Shown: positions 1 to 10,100 of the stretch, one piece after another
Position numbering within the stretch: the first letter of the stretch is position 1
How the letters are laid out: each line of letters opens with the position of its first letter
DNA from: Ferruginibacter sp.
GTDB lineage: Bacteria > Bacteroidota > Bacteroidia > Chitinophagales > Chitinophagaceae
Direction: 5' to 3'
NCBI GenBank assembly: GCA_019638635.1
Contig: JAHBTM010000001.1
Span: 55,200 to 119,199 of the forward strand
Length of the DNA stretch: 64,000 nucleotides
The notes under the pieces: model-generated
Databases searched by the model: none
Told to the model about the DNA's origin: nothing
The model's input: only the letters and a program-made list of their open reading frames with translations
Program-made: the position numbers and the translations under genes

Positions 1-1
1 C

Positions 2-2011
2 ATCTCCACATCGGTGGGAGAAGTGAATGGTGAGGAGATAGACCTGAACGAATTCAACCGAAAGGCGCGGATGGCCGAAGAGATGGAACGCCAACGTACC
101 GGACAAAACCCCACCGGAGCCCGCACCTATCAAATCAGGGAAGAAACCTGGAATCAGTTGATTGCTGAAAATATTTTCTTTGCTGAATCAGATAAACTGG
201 GTATTGATTTTACATCCAAAGAACTCTCCCATATATTATTATCGAACGATCCTCAAAATCCGTTATTACAAGAACAGGCATTGCGCGATCCTGCAACCGG
301 CAAACTGAATGTGGAAGAAGCACAGAAAGTTATTGCCAACATCAAAAAACTTAAGGGTGAACAAAGAGAAAATATTGATGTACAATTACTGAATCCGCTG
401 AAACTTTCATCCCGCGTAGCGAAATATACCGGCATGTTGAACGCCAGTGCCTATTATCCGAAGTGGATGCAACAGCGCGACGAAGCACAGGCACAGCAGT
501 TCGCACAAATCAGTTATGTAAATATTCCTTATTATGAATTTCCCGACAGCACTTTTAAGGTAACAGATGAGGAAATTAATAAGTATGTTCAGCGCAATAA
601 GGTAATGTTCAAACAAGACAAAGGAAAGATGATTTCCTACGTTACTTTTAGTCAGCTCGCCACACGCGAAGACAGTATCCGTACAGAAACTGCTTTGCAA
701 GAATTAAAACCTTCATTTGAGGCAGATACCACTCCGGCAGTTTTTGTTGCCAAGAATATGTCGGTGATTGAATACGAAGACAGTTACAAACCCGCTTCCA
801 AATTACAGTCTGCTTATGCAGGCAATATCATCCTTCAACCGGTTGGAACCGTTTTTGGACCTTATGCCGAAAACAACAATTATGTACTGGCCAAATTAGT
901 AGGCACTAAAATGTTGCCGGATAGTGTGCGTTCCAAGCACATACTGATTGTAACGAATGATTTGCAAACCGGTGAAGTGATACGGGACGAAGCTTCTGCC
1001 AAAAACCTAGCGGATAGCTTGCTGAATGTTGTCAATGCCGGAGGAGATTTTACCGCATTGGCTGCTCAGTTTTCTGCGGATGGCAGTAAAGATAAAGGCG
1101 GAGATTTGGGAACCTACGGTTTCGGAGCCATGGTTCCGGAGTTCAATGACTTTACATTTAACAACACACCGGGAACACGAGGTGTGGTAAGAACACAGTT
1201 TGGTTACCATGTTATAGAAGTAACACAACAAAAGAATTTTAATCCGGCCTATAAAATTGCATTTGTGGCCAAAGAAATTATTGCGGGCGAACCAACCATT
1301 AATGCGGCCAGCCTGAATGCCACCAAAGCCTCCGGATTGCAAGGCGGTGCCAAAACGCTTGCTGAATATGCCACTAAAAATGGTTTAACACTCATTGAAC
1401 ATCCTCAGGTGGTAAAAGAAAATGATTATACGGTTGGAAGTTTACAAGATGCCCGTCAATTGGTACAATGGGTGAATGAAGCAAAAGTGGGCGAAGTGAG
1501 TGAACCATTTACTATTGGCGATGATTTTGTAGTGGCTACCGTAGTAAAAGCCTATGAGGAAGGATTACAGGATGCTGCCACTGCACGTATGGGTGCTGAG
1601 CCAATGATTTTGAAAGAAAAGAAAACAGAAATGATTGTGAAGAAGATTGGCGAAAAACCCACACTGGAATCTGCCGCTGCCGCTTATGGTAAAACCATTC
1701 AGTATGCAGGTGCCGATTCAACCCTTACGTTGAATAGCCAGGTAGTAACCGGTTTAGGTGTTGAACCTAAGTTGGTGGGTGCAGCCTTCAATAAATCGTA
1801 CATGACAGCTCCTTCACCCGCTTTCGGCGGCACATCAGGTGTTTTTGTGATTAAGGTAGATAACATTGGAAACAAAGAAGCGATGGGAGAAGAAGCTAAA
1901 AAGTCGATGGAATCTAACCGCATGAATGCTTTACGAAATGCCAATGGCGGATGGTATGAAAGCCTCCGTAAATTGGCTAAGATAAAAGATACCCGCAGCA
2001 AACATTTTTAA
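2..2011 (+). CDS. PpiD/SurA-like peptidyl-prolyl cis-trans isomerase, 5' partial
   Basis: The reading frame is open to the window edge, so the N-terminus (expected to carry a membrane anchor) lies outside; the GTG at 14 is internal. The first visible residues (GEVNGEEIDLNEF) are the start of a SurA/PpiD N-terminal chaperone domain. A parvulin rotamase domain lies at about nt 929-1240, with RSKHIL at its start, FSADGSKDKGGDLG in the middle and GYHVIEV at its end. A second, degenerate rotamase-like stretch follows to about nt 1560. In this family the protein is an inner-membrane-anchored, periplasm-facing folding helper for outer membrane and secreted proteins. About 669 residues are visible, so only a short piece is missing. 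A strong terminator follows directly. The choice between PpiD and SurA rests on the likely anchor and is inference. Confidence 0.9.
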   Translation: MSTSVGEVNGEEIDLNEFNRKARMAEEMERQRTGQNPTGARTYQIREETWNQLIAENIFFAESDKLGIDFTSKELSHILLSNDPQNPLLQEQALRDPATGKLNVEEAQKVIANIKKLKGEQRENIDVQLLNPLKLSSRVAKYTGMLNASAYYPKWMQQRDEAQAQQFAQISYVNIPYYEFPDSTFKVTDEEINKYVQRNKVMFKQDKGKMISYVTFSQLATREDSIRTETALQELKPSFEADTTPAVFVAKNMSVIEYEDSYKPASKLQSAYAGNIILQPVGTVFGPYAENNNYVLAKLVGTKMLPDSVRSKHILIVTNDLQTGEVIRDEASAKNLADSLLNVVNAGGDFTALAAQFSADGSKDKGGDLGTYGFGAMVPEFNDFTFNNTPGTRGVVRTQFGYHVIEVTQQKNFNPAYKIAFVAKEIIAGEPTINAASLNATKASGLQGGAKTLAEYATKNGLTLIEHPQVVKENDYTVGSLQDARQLVQWVNEAKVGEVSEPFTIGDDFVVATVVKAYEEGLQDAATARMGAEPMILKEKKTEMIVKKIGEKPTLESAAAAYGKTIQYAGADSTLTLNSQVVTGLGVEPKLVGAAFNKSYMTAPSPAFGGTSGVFVIKVDNIGNKEAMGEEAKKSMESNRMNALRNANGGWYESLRKLAKIKDTRSKHF

Positions 2012-2030
2012 TTTGATTATACACAACGTG

Positions 2031-2059
2031 AACCCGGGCATTTGGTCCGGGTTTTTTTT
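2031..2059 (+). terminator. Rho-independent terminator after the PPIase gene
   Basis: A 7-bp stem AACCCGG/CCGGGTT (2031-2037 with 2047-2053) and a 9-base loop are followed by a run of eight T (2052-2059). It sits 20 bases after the stop codon. Confidence 0.85.
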
Positions 2060-2106
2060 GCAAATGATTGGGGTTTCGCGCCACGAACCGCTGTAAAAGG
2101 ATTACT

Positions 2107-2114
2107 TACCTTTG
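2107..2114 (+). promoter_or_regulatory. TAnnTTTG (-7) promoter element of the DUF2480 gene
   Basis: TACCTTTG matches the Bacteroidota -7 consensus exactly and ends only 4 bases before the ATG at 2119. Transcription would start at or very near the start codon, giving a leaderless or nearly leaderless message. No convincing -33 element is visible. Confidence 0.6.
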
Positions 2115-2118
2115 CGGT

Positions 2119-2625
2119 ATGAATGGAGAGATTGTAAACAAAGTGGCCGCGAGCGGTATCATAACCATTGACCCTGCTGCCTTTTTACCGGTGCCGGGTG
2201 TTACGGTGTTCGATGTACAACCCTTTTTATTCAGGGGTTTAATATTAAAAGAAAAAGATTTCAGGGAGGCATTAAAAAATCTGGAGATAACACCCTATCA
2301 GCAGGTATTGGTTACCGTTACCTGTAGTGCCGATGCCATCATTCCTCAGTGGGCGTATATGCTGGCGGCCAGTACATTGCAACCCCATGCCCGTGCGGTG
2401 TATTTTGGTACAGCGCAACAGGCCACCGAACAATATATGTTAGAACAGATTGAACAGATGGATGTATTACCCTTTACCGATGCGCGCATTGTATTAAAAG
2501 GGTGCGGTGATGCAGATATTCCGGCTTCGGTGTATGTGGCCTTAACCCGCAAACTACAACCGGTAGTAAAAAGTTTGATGTACGGCGAGCCTTGCAGTAC
2601 AGTACCGGTGTATAAAAAGAAATAA
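2119..2625 (+). CDS. DUF2480 family protein
   Basis: A protein of 168 residues that I recognise as DUF2480, a cytoplasmic family found mainly in Bacteroidota and of unknown function. Features are an N-terminal segment with VTVFDVQPFLFRGLILKEKDFR, a central QVLVTVTCSADAIIPQWAYM and a C-terminal LKGCGDADIP followed by GEPCSTVPVYKK. Several conserved Cys residues suggest metal or redox chemistry, but that is inference. The start at 2119 is preferred over an upstream in-frame ATG at 2068 because the TACCTTTG promoter element (2107-2114) lies between them and nothing upstream resembles family sequence. The gene is monocistronic: a terminator lies before it and a repeat region after it. Confidence 0.85.
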   Translation: MNGEIVNKVAASGIITIDPAAFLPVPGVTVFDVQPFLFRGLILKEKDFREALKNLEITPYQQVLVTVTCSADAIIPQWAYMLAASTLQPHARAVYFGTAQQATEQYMLEQIEQMDVLPFTDARIVLKGCGDADIPASVYVALTRKLQPVVKSLMYGEPCSTVPVYKKK

Positions 2626-2656
2626 TTGCATTTTCAATGCGACTTGCCAGAAGAAA

Positions 2657-2757
2657 GATTCATTTCTTTCCCGCAGAATGCCACAAAAAATTACGCAGAA
2701 GTGCGCTGAAATTCACTCAACCATTCCGCGAAAATCTGCGAAAGCATCAACGCACAT
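2657..2757 (+). repeat. Dispersed repeat tail, copy 1 (CGCAGAAT...ACGCAGAAG)
   Basis: This stretch (TTTCTTTCCCGCAGAATGCC, then ACGCAGAAGTGCGCTGAAAT) recurs with a few changes at 3656-3758, and in shortened form at 3205-3245. In the later copies it directly follows the hairpin unit, so this may be the surviving tail of a fourth unit whose head is lost. Confidence 0.75.
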
Positions 2758-2788
2758 CCGTTGTATAAAAAAACAAGTGTGTTTCATA

Positions 2789-2985
2789 GCTGCGATTCAA
2801 CATTAAAACGCTCAGAAGAAACAAAATCTGAATTAAATAATCAGATTAAAGAACCAACCCCGCCAGAGGCGGGGCTACAGTAGCACTAAAGCTTAATCGT
2901 AGCTACCCGATGCGCTGGGGTAATGGCGCATCGCTGTCCTTTTTGGTTCCTTTTTAGACAAGTAAAAAGGAACAAGAAAAACAAT
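2789..2985 (+). repeat. Three-hairpin dispersed repeat, copy 1
   Basis: The unit starts with GCTGCGATTCAAC and contains three inverted repeats in order. They are CCCCGCC-AGA-GGCGGGG (2858-2874), CGATGCG/CGCATCG (2908-2914 with 2927-2933), and GTTCCTTTTT/AAAAAGGAAC around an 8-base loop (2946-2955 with 2964-2973). The same order recurs at 3466-3655. There are no coding features; short reading frames here are by-products of the repeat. Confidence 0.85.
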
Positions 2986-3092
2986 TAGTCATTCGCTGAT
3001 ATTCTCTCAGAAAGTTGGACAAGAAACAAAGGAACAAGAAAATCAAAATTTGTACTTAATAGTATAAAAATGGAAGACTGTTCCGCTGTTTG

Positions 3093-3245
3093 GCAGTACA
3101 GTAGTACAAAAGCTTAATCGTAGCAACCCGATGCGCTGGGGTAATGGCGCATCGGTGCCCTTTTGTGTTCCTTTTGGGCAAGCAAAAGGAACAAGAAAAA
3201 CAATTCATTCTCGCAGAATGCCGCAGAAATTTATTCAAACCATTT
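3093..3245 (+). repeat. Three-hairpin dispersed repeat, copy 2 (5' truncated)
   Basis: This copy lacks the GC-rich first hairpin. It keeps CCGATGCG/CGCATCGG (3128-3135 with 3148-3155) and GTTCCTTTT/AAAAGGAAC (3167-3175 with 3184-3192), then a short CGCAGAATGCCGCAG tail. Confidence 0.85.
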
Positions 3246-3283
3246 AGTTTTTTAACGAAAAAAAATCAACACGTCTCAGCGGT

Positions 3284-3465
3284 AAAAACCTTTATTATTT
3301 CTTTATCTTCTTTTTCCTTGATGAAAAAGAAGCAAAAAATCAAGTTGAATCAAGGCGATTGCTTCGCACCACTTGTGTCTGCGCTTCGGGCTTCCCTCTT
3401 TTTACTGCTCGGCTTCAGGCTGGGCGTATAGTAAAAAGCGCCACTCCGCTTGCCACTTCGTTATC
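3284..3465 (+). repeat. Second repeat type with a CTTCTTTTTC hairpin
   Basis: A perfect 10-bp inverted repeat CTTCTTTTTC/GAAAAAGAAG with loop CTTGAT (3307-3316 with 3323-3332) is followed by GCTTCGG- and CGGCTTCAGG-rich sequence. From general experience, A/T-rich arm hairpins of this look occur dispersed in Bacteroidota intergenic regions. It separates copies 2 and 3 of the three-hairpin repeat. Confidence 0.6.
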
Positions 3466-3760
3466 GCTGCGATTCAACGTTAAAACGCTCAGAAGAATCA
3501 AAATCTGAATTAAATAATACGATCGAAGAACCAACCCCGCCAGAGGCGGGGCTACAGTAGCACAATAGCTTAATCGTAGCTACCCGATGCGTGGTGGTAA
3601 TGGCGCATCGGTGACCTTTTGTGTTCCTTTTGGGCAAGCAAAAGGAACAAGAAAACATTTCTTTCACGCAGAATACCGCAAAAAAATACGCAGAAGTACG
3701 CTGAAATGTATTCAACCGGTTCTGAGAGAATCTGCGAAAACATCCGCGCGAATCAACAGG
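3466..3760 (+). repeat. Three-hairpin dispersed repeat, copy 3 with full tail
   Basis: This is the most complete unit: GCTGCGATTCAAC head, CCCCGCC/GGCGGGG (3535-3541 with 3545-3551), CCGATGCG/CGCATCGG (3584-3591 with 3604-3611), GTTCCTTTT/AAAAGGAAC (3623-3631 with 3640-3648), then the CGCAGAAT tail (3656-3758). Its first 190 bases align without obvious length change to copy 1. Confidence 0.85.
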
Positions 3761-4128
3761 AGAAAAAGTTAATATATACTGCAAAAAACCAACACACATG
3801 CGCAGGATACAGATTCAACTCTTTTCTATTCAAACGCAATTTGTTTGAATGATATAGACACCACACAGTATAAAAATTATTAAACTAAAAACCTTTTTGT
3901 ACACTATTCCAAGTTAATAAATCCCAAAGAGCCAAATAAATTGAGAAAATTTTAAATTAATTTTTTGTTATAAACATTTTATCCCATAAATTCACTGTTC
4001 GATTCAATACTCCAACTGTAAAAGCTAACCGAATTCCTCCCTCTGTCAACGCATCAAATGCAGTATTCATGCATGTTTAAAACAAATCATGTATGCTACT
4101 GAATTATTTTTTTATTAAACTATTGTTT
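3761..4128 (+). other. AT-rich non-coding region upstream of the giant surface gene
   Basis: No reading frame with coding character is present. The stretch is strongly AT-rich and probably holds the promoter and leader of the giant gene, but no clean TAnnTTTG box was found. The in-frame ATG at 4093 is a possible but less likely start for the gene. Confidence 0.4.
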
Positions 4129-7100
4129 ATGAAAGTCTTTACGTTAAAGCTAACTGGAAGCAAAACAGCAACTTGGTTTTCAAGTGTACTGATGGTGATT
4201 ATGATGTTTTTCACCAGTGTCTCCCATGGGCAGATTGTGTTAACAGAAAATTTTGAGAGTCCAACGTTTCCGCCAACGGGGTGGTTAGTGACCAATGAGG
4301 GTTCAGGAAACACATGGGTACGATCTACCTCAACGTCCTCGCCGACGAACATATCTGGATCAACGGGGCATATGCGGTATTCATGGAATTCAAGTAATGC
4401 TGCCAATACATGGGCCTACACCTCTGCATTGAGCTTGGAATCTGGAAAAACGTATATAATTGACTTTTTTTTAGCGGCCGGGGGAGCAACATTTCCAGAG
4501 CGGATGAAGGTTACTATAGGAAACGCTCAAACTGTGGCGGCACAATCTACCACGTTGCTTGACTTTCCTAGTTATACCACAACTACTCAAACCAAGCAGG
4601 GTACCACATTTACTGTGCCCTCCACCGGAACATATTATATAGCATTCAATTGTTATTCTATCGCTGACCAATTTAATTTAAGCGTAGATAACATAAGCAT
4701 TAGGGAAGTGGTAAATGTAGATGGAGCACCTATTAATTTTAGTGCCACTGCAGTTACAGCCTCCAGCATGACAGTAAACTGGGAAGATAATTCTACCAAT
4801 GAGGTAGGATTCAGGGTATTCAGATCAACAGACAATGTGAATTTCACTCAGGTAGGAGCAGATATTCCAACTACTTCTGCCGCAACAACAGGAACAGCAT
4901 ACAACCTGCCTCAAACAGGTCTTGTTCCCAATCAAATTTACTATTATAGGATAGTTGCATATGCTGATGATGTGTCCAGTTTTTTAACTGGCTCGCAAAC
5001 AACATCCGCAGCCCCGGTATATACTTGGGATGGTTCAGAAGGAACAGTATTCGGTAATGCGGATAACTGGACACCGGCACGTACAACCCCGTCGAATGTT
5101 GACGTACTGGTGTTTGATGGCACCACCTCCACAGTAACCGCGGTTACCACACAAACCATTGGCCAGTTAAGGGTAATCAATAATGCAACTGTTACAGCCA
5201 CTTCGGCTGCTTCAGCTACCTTAACCCTTAGCGGCGGCGGCGGAGATGACTTAGATATTCAAACGGGTTCCAGCATCAACTTCAGCGGAACCTCAGCCAT
5301 GGGCATTGCGTTTGCTACCGGCAGTCATACGGCAAACATTGCCGGTACCTTCCAAACCAGCACCACGGGTACATTTACCCTAAACACCACCAACTCGGTG
5401 ATGAATGTGTACGGAACCCTCACCCTGGGTGCCGGCACCAATACCAATACAGGTGCCATTGGTACACGTGTGTTCCATCCAAATTCGGTATGTAACATAA
5501 ATACAAACAGCATAAATATTCCTACTGCAACTTGGGATGCAACGGCTACCCTCAATATCAACGGAGTAGTTGCAGCTACATCTCCTACCATAACTTCAGG
5601 TCAAAGCTTTGGTAATATCAACTGGAATTCCACCGGCCAAACCGGTACATTTAACTTGTTCAGTACTTCAGCGTATACCATTCAGGGAACATTAACGGTT
5701 ACCAGCACCGGTACCGGTAAGTTGAGATTAAGTACCAGTTCAACCCTTACCTTAAACAACATCACGGTAAACGGCGGAACATTTGAACTTATGAATGGAG
5801 CCGGTACTTATACCATTGGTGGAAACATTACGCAGGGTGGCGGATCATTTGATTGGAATTTTGCATCCAGTTCCGGTACCGTGAACCTGGCGGGTAACGT
5901 TTCACGCACAGCAGGCACCATGATAAAAACAGGGACTGCTACCGGTCATTTCTTAGTATTGAACGGTACGGCAGCCCAAACCATTGATATACCTACTACC
6001 GTTGTTCAGAGCTATCGCCTGAACAATACCTCCGGTTTAAACATCACCGGAACCCTTAATATTAATAATAGCTGTACGCTGGATATGCGTGCCGGAAACA
6101 TCCTGACAGGTGCCGTTACATATGGCGCAACTGGAACTACACTTTCTTACACCGGTACTACCAGCCAGTCGGCTACCGCCATAGAATTCCCCGCTACAGC
6201 AGGTCCTTTCAATTTAACCATTAATAATACAGGGACTGCACCCAACAATACAGTTACCATGCCATTTGACCGTTCCATTGGAGGAACTGCTAGCGGTACA
6301 GTATTGAATTTAACGAATGGGGTATTAGATAACATCGGTTATACTTTAACCGTATTGAACACAAACACATCAGCCGTAACCACGGTTACCAGCGGCGCAC
6401 GTTATATAACGGGTCGTTTGGCGCGCGTATTACCGGCCAACCTTACTGGAACCAACACCTATGGATTCCCGGTAGGTAAAACCACCAACAATGCGTTTGA
6501 ATTAATTAACCCTACCACCAATGCGGGCGGTACGGTAACTATTGTAGCGGAAGCATTTGACGGAGCAACCGGAGGAAATGCCGGAAGTTCATTGAGTGCT
6601 ATCAGCAATGCACGCTACTGGGTAACCGCTATCAGTGCCGGTGGTGCGAATTTCACCGATACGCGCATACGCCTGAATGATACCCGCGGCTCATTTGATG
6701 TAATCGGCGGAAGTGCAACCTTAACCGGCGACTATGAGCTGGTAGGTGGATTCCCGGCAACATTAACTTCCACTAGTATTGCTTCGGTAGCCCCGGCTGT
6801 TTCCTCTTTGGGTTATTATTTAATGGCCAATCCGGCTTCACCGGAAATTTCAGACATTACCATAGATCCAGCAACAGCACAATGTACCAATGTAGCCCGC
6901 ACCATCACAGCTACAGTGGAAGAAGGCGGAGCGGCATTAACACTAGTTGAGATACGTTATCAGGTAAATGGCGGTTCTGTGCAAAATGTTGCCATGACCA
7001 ATACCTCCGGAGATACCTGGGAAGGAGTGATACCTACAGTAACACCTGCCAACGGTACAGTTACCTGGAGTATCTATGCTGAAGACGCAGCCGCGTTGAG

Positions 7101-10100
7101 TAAATCAGTAGCCGGCCCGTCATATAAAGATGAGCCATTGTTTGGTGCAGTAGCAACAGCTACCGCTAACCCATCTACCATTTGCTCAGGGGCTGACGTT
7201 AGTTTAAGTGTAAGTTATACGGAAGTTCCTGTAGCCGGACAAATCGGAACTGGTGCAGGAACAAGCAGTTCTGCGGGAGTGTCACCGTATTATCATGGAT
7301 ATGGTGGGGCCAAAACACAATATATTATAACTGCTGCCGAATTAAGCGCCGTTGGAATGGTTGCGGGTAATATCTCAAGTGTTTCATTCGAGATATCATC
7401 TCTTGGTACTTCAACACTGAATGGCTTTGCGATTAGCATGGGCCATACAGCACAGCCAGCAGCGGTATCAAATGCACCGATTACTTCAGGCTTAACACAA
7501 GTGTACTCAGCGGCATCTCAAACGCTTACTTCGGGAGTGAATAATTATGTATTTACCACTCCATTTACATGGGATGGTACCTCCAACATTGTGGTTTCTG
7601 TTTGTTATAGTAACAACAATGCAGGAGGTTCTTCATCTACCGTTAGAACGGATGTTGGTTCATTTACGAGCTCTATGGCCGTTTATGCGGATAATGCTAC
7701 TTCAACTGCCGTTTGTGCAGCTACCTCTTCTGCCGGTTTAGGTACTTTAAGTAGCAATACTACTTCCAGTACCCGACCTAAAATGGTGTTTACAGGAACT
7801 GCGGTTCAGCCATTATATACAATTGAATGGAATGATGGAACCAATCCTGTTGGAAGTGGCACACCTATCGTTGTTAGCCCTGCTTCTAATACATCCTATA
7901 CTGCAGTAGCTACCTTTACAAGCAATGGTTGTACACTTACTTCCAACGCAGCTGCTGTAACCGTTAACCCACTTCCTGCTGAACCAACCAGTGCAGTAGG
8001 TTCTACACAGTGTGGTTTAGGAACTCCAACTGCCTTTGTAACTGGCGGTTTACCGGGTCAGTTCCGCTGGTACCTGGAAGCTACCGGAGGCACAGCGATT
8101 CCGGGTGAAGAAAATCAACAATTGGATACTTATACAATAAGCACCACCACTACATTCTATGTAGCCATTTTTGATGGCACCTGCGAGAGCACACGCGTAC
8201 CGGTAACCGCTACCGTGAATCCTCCGGATGCTGTGGATGCTACCGTAGTATCCAATGATGTGTGTGTGAGCAGCTCATTTGATTTAACCGCTGTTCAAAC
8301 AGGAAGCAATCAAACATATACTTATACCTGGACGGCCTCTCCGGAAGCCGGAAGCGGTATCACCGGTTCTGAAGTAGGCGAAGTAGTAAACATCACGCCA
8401 ACCGTTGCAGGAACCTACACCTACACAGTAACCGCTGTAGATGGTGCTTGTACTACTACATCAGATGTGGTGGTTACGGTGTTAGATTTACCAAATATTA
8501 CCAGTGCCACTGCAACACCTGCAACTATTTGCAACGGAGGCAGCAGCACACTGGAAGCCATTTCTCAATCTACAGCTCCCGCTACTGCAACATTGGGTAC
8601 GGGTACAATTACTAATTTAGCAACCGGATTTTCATCAACAGCATACCCTGCACCATTTGGTAACTATTATGAAGGTGCCAAGAACCAATTCTTGATTCTG
8701 GCCAGCGAGTTAACCTCGGCAGGTTTATCAGCAGGCAATATCTCAAGCCTCGCCTTTGATGTGGTTACACCTCAGGTTGAACCATTGAAAAACTTCACCA
8801 TTGGTATGAAGCATTCTGGTCTATCTGCATTATCAACGATTGAAACCGGCTTCACCAATGTGTATTCCAATGTGGCATATGCTCCATCTGCAAGCGGAGG
8901 ATATAATAATAATACGATTACCTTCAATACACCGTTTGCTTGGAATGGTACCTCCAATATTGTGATTGAGGTATGTTTCAACAATACCTTTGGCGATGGA
9001 GGCTTCTCAGAATATACCACCAACGCAGTATTCAACCAGTCCACTACAGCCTTTGTAAGTTCACTGGTGTATAGGGCGGATGATTTCCTCGGACTATGTG
9101 GCAGCACTTCGCTTTCGTACAGCTATTCTCAGCGTCCGAATATGAGATTGGTTGGTTCAACCACCACCGATTTAACTTCAGGTTTAACCTGGGAGTGGAA
9201 TCCGGGCGCGTTGAGTGGTAACAGTGTATCTGTGAGTCCTACGGCTACTGAAACATATACGGTATCGGCAACCGATGCCAATGGTTGTGTAGCTACAGAA
9301 GATGTGGAAGTAACTGTGAATGAATTACCGGATGCTCCAATCGGAACCGATTCTGAGCATTGTGGTACACTCGTACCTACCGCCATTGTTTCAACGGGTG
9401 GCGCAAATGGAAACGGTGTGTTCAACTGGTATGATGCACCAACAGGCGGAAACCTGTTACAAACAGGTACTGATATTTCTTATTTAACACCGATTTCTAC
9501 CACTACTACTTTCTATGTATCAGAAACAGGTACCAACGGTTGCGAAAGCGAGCGTACACCCGTAAACGTTACAGTGATTGAAGCAGATCCACTGTCGCTG
9601 ACGGCCACTCCGGTAACCAGTGCTTGTGTGGATGCTGAAATTACCCTGGAAGTAACTCAGGATGGTGGAAACAATACATACGATTTCACCTATTCTGCTG
9701 ACCCTGATGCAGGAAGCGGTATAACAGGATCTGAAACAGGTACACTGGTTTCAGTAACTCCTACCGCTGCAGGTACCTATACCTATACGGTAACCGGAAC
9801 AGATAACGATAAAGGTTGTACGAATGTGGCTACCGCTATCATTACGATTAACCCACTGCCCCAGATTACTGCTGCAAGTGCTACACCTTCTACAGTTTGT
9901 AGTGGTGGAGATGTTCAGTTATCAGCAGTGAGTATCCCTGCCGGTGTAGGCAATGCTCAGGTGGGTGCCGGTGCAAGCACCAGCAGTAGCTCTGCTACTC
10001 CATTCTATGGTGGATGGGGTGGAACAAAAGTTTCTTATATCTATACAGCTGCTGAACTTTCTGCTGCCGGTATGGTGGCAGGAAACATCAATAGCCTGAG

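Noticed and set aside
14-2011. GTG at 14 as the real start of the first gene
   Set aside because: The frame is open to the window edge and the expected membrane anchor is missing, so the gene is truncated by the window.
3144-3799. Overlapping reading frames of 60-112 codons on both strands in the repeat cluster
   Set aside because: They follow the hairpin repeat copies, share sequence on both strands, have no family resemblance and no start context.
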